DNA of 6,046 bases from Deltaproteobacteria bacterium (GTDB taxonomy: Bacteria > Myxococcota_A > Polyangia > HGW-17): positions 1 to 6,046 of the forward strand of contig QKIM01000543.1 of assembly GCA_003249585.1 (NCBI GenBank), read 5' to 3'. How positions within the stretch are numbered: position 1 is the first letter of the stretch; every line of letters begins with the position of its first letter. Positions 6,045-6,046 of the stretch are shown here, piece after piece. The notes under the pieces are model-generated. The model was not told the origin of the DNA, made no database searches, and saw only the letters and a list, made by a program, of their open reading frames with translations. The position numbers and the translations under genes are program-made.

Positions 6045-6046
6045 GC

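Overview
The window is a GC-rich bacterial chromosome segment in which almost every gene lies on the minus strand. It holds an S9/L13 ribosomal operon, a ferrous-iron uptake operon and a two-component pair, all with tight gene spacing. The short FeoB variant next to a DtxR/FeoA regulator, and a NarL-type sensor/regulator pair beside rplM-rpsI, would fit a Gram-negative anaerobe or facultative anaerobe, perhaps of the Desulfobacterota or a related phylum. That lineage guess is weak, because no marker was compared with a database.

Layout from left to right. (1) Positions 3-626, plus strand: the 3' part of an unrecognised gene that enters from the left edge. It converges on and overlaps the next gene by 51 bp. 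(2) Positions 576-3261, minus strand: an iron operon. feoB, with a TTG start, comes first and is followed after 7 bp by a DtxR-family repressor whose C-terminal domain is FeoA/SH3-like. A perfect 8-bp inverted repeat lies directly upstream of feoB, over a possible -10 element and touching the ribosome binding site. It is a natural candidate for the operator of the co-transcribed repressor. A GC hairpin with a T run about 20 bp past the regulator stop may end the operon. (3) Positions 3354-4195, minus strand: rplM-rpsI (L13, S9), 2 bp apart, behind a promoter with a perfect TTGACA and a leader containing a small hairpin. (4) Positions 4292-4569: about 280 bp without a convincing gene. (5) Positions 4570 to the right edge, minus strand: a NarL/FixJ response regulator and, overlapping it by ATGA, its upstream sensor kinase (PAS, coiled coil, HisKA_3, HATPase), which runs off the window.

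Working model for the iron genes: when Fe(II) is sufficient, the DtxR-FeoA protein binds metal and shuts off its own operon at the palindrome. When iron is short, FeoB is made and imports Fe(II). The kinase and regulator form one phosphorelay whose signal is unknown. I see no CRISPR array, insertion sequence, tRNA, rRNA or phage gene. Most of the window is ordinary housekeeping content. The points most worth a second look are the feoB palindrome, the unassigned left-edge gene and the unusual motifs in FeoB and the regulator.
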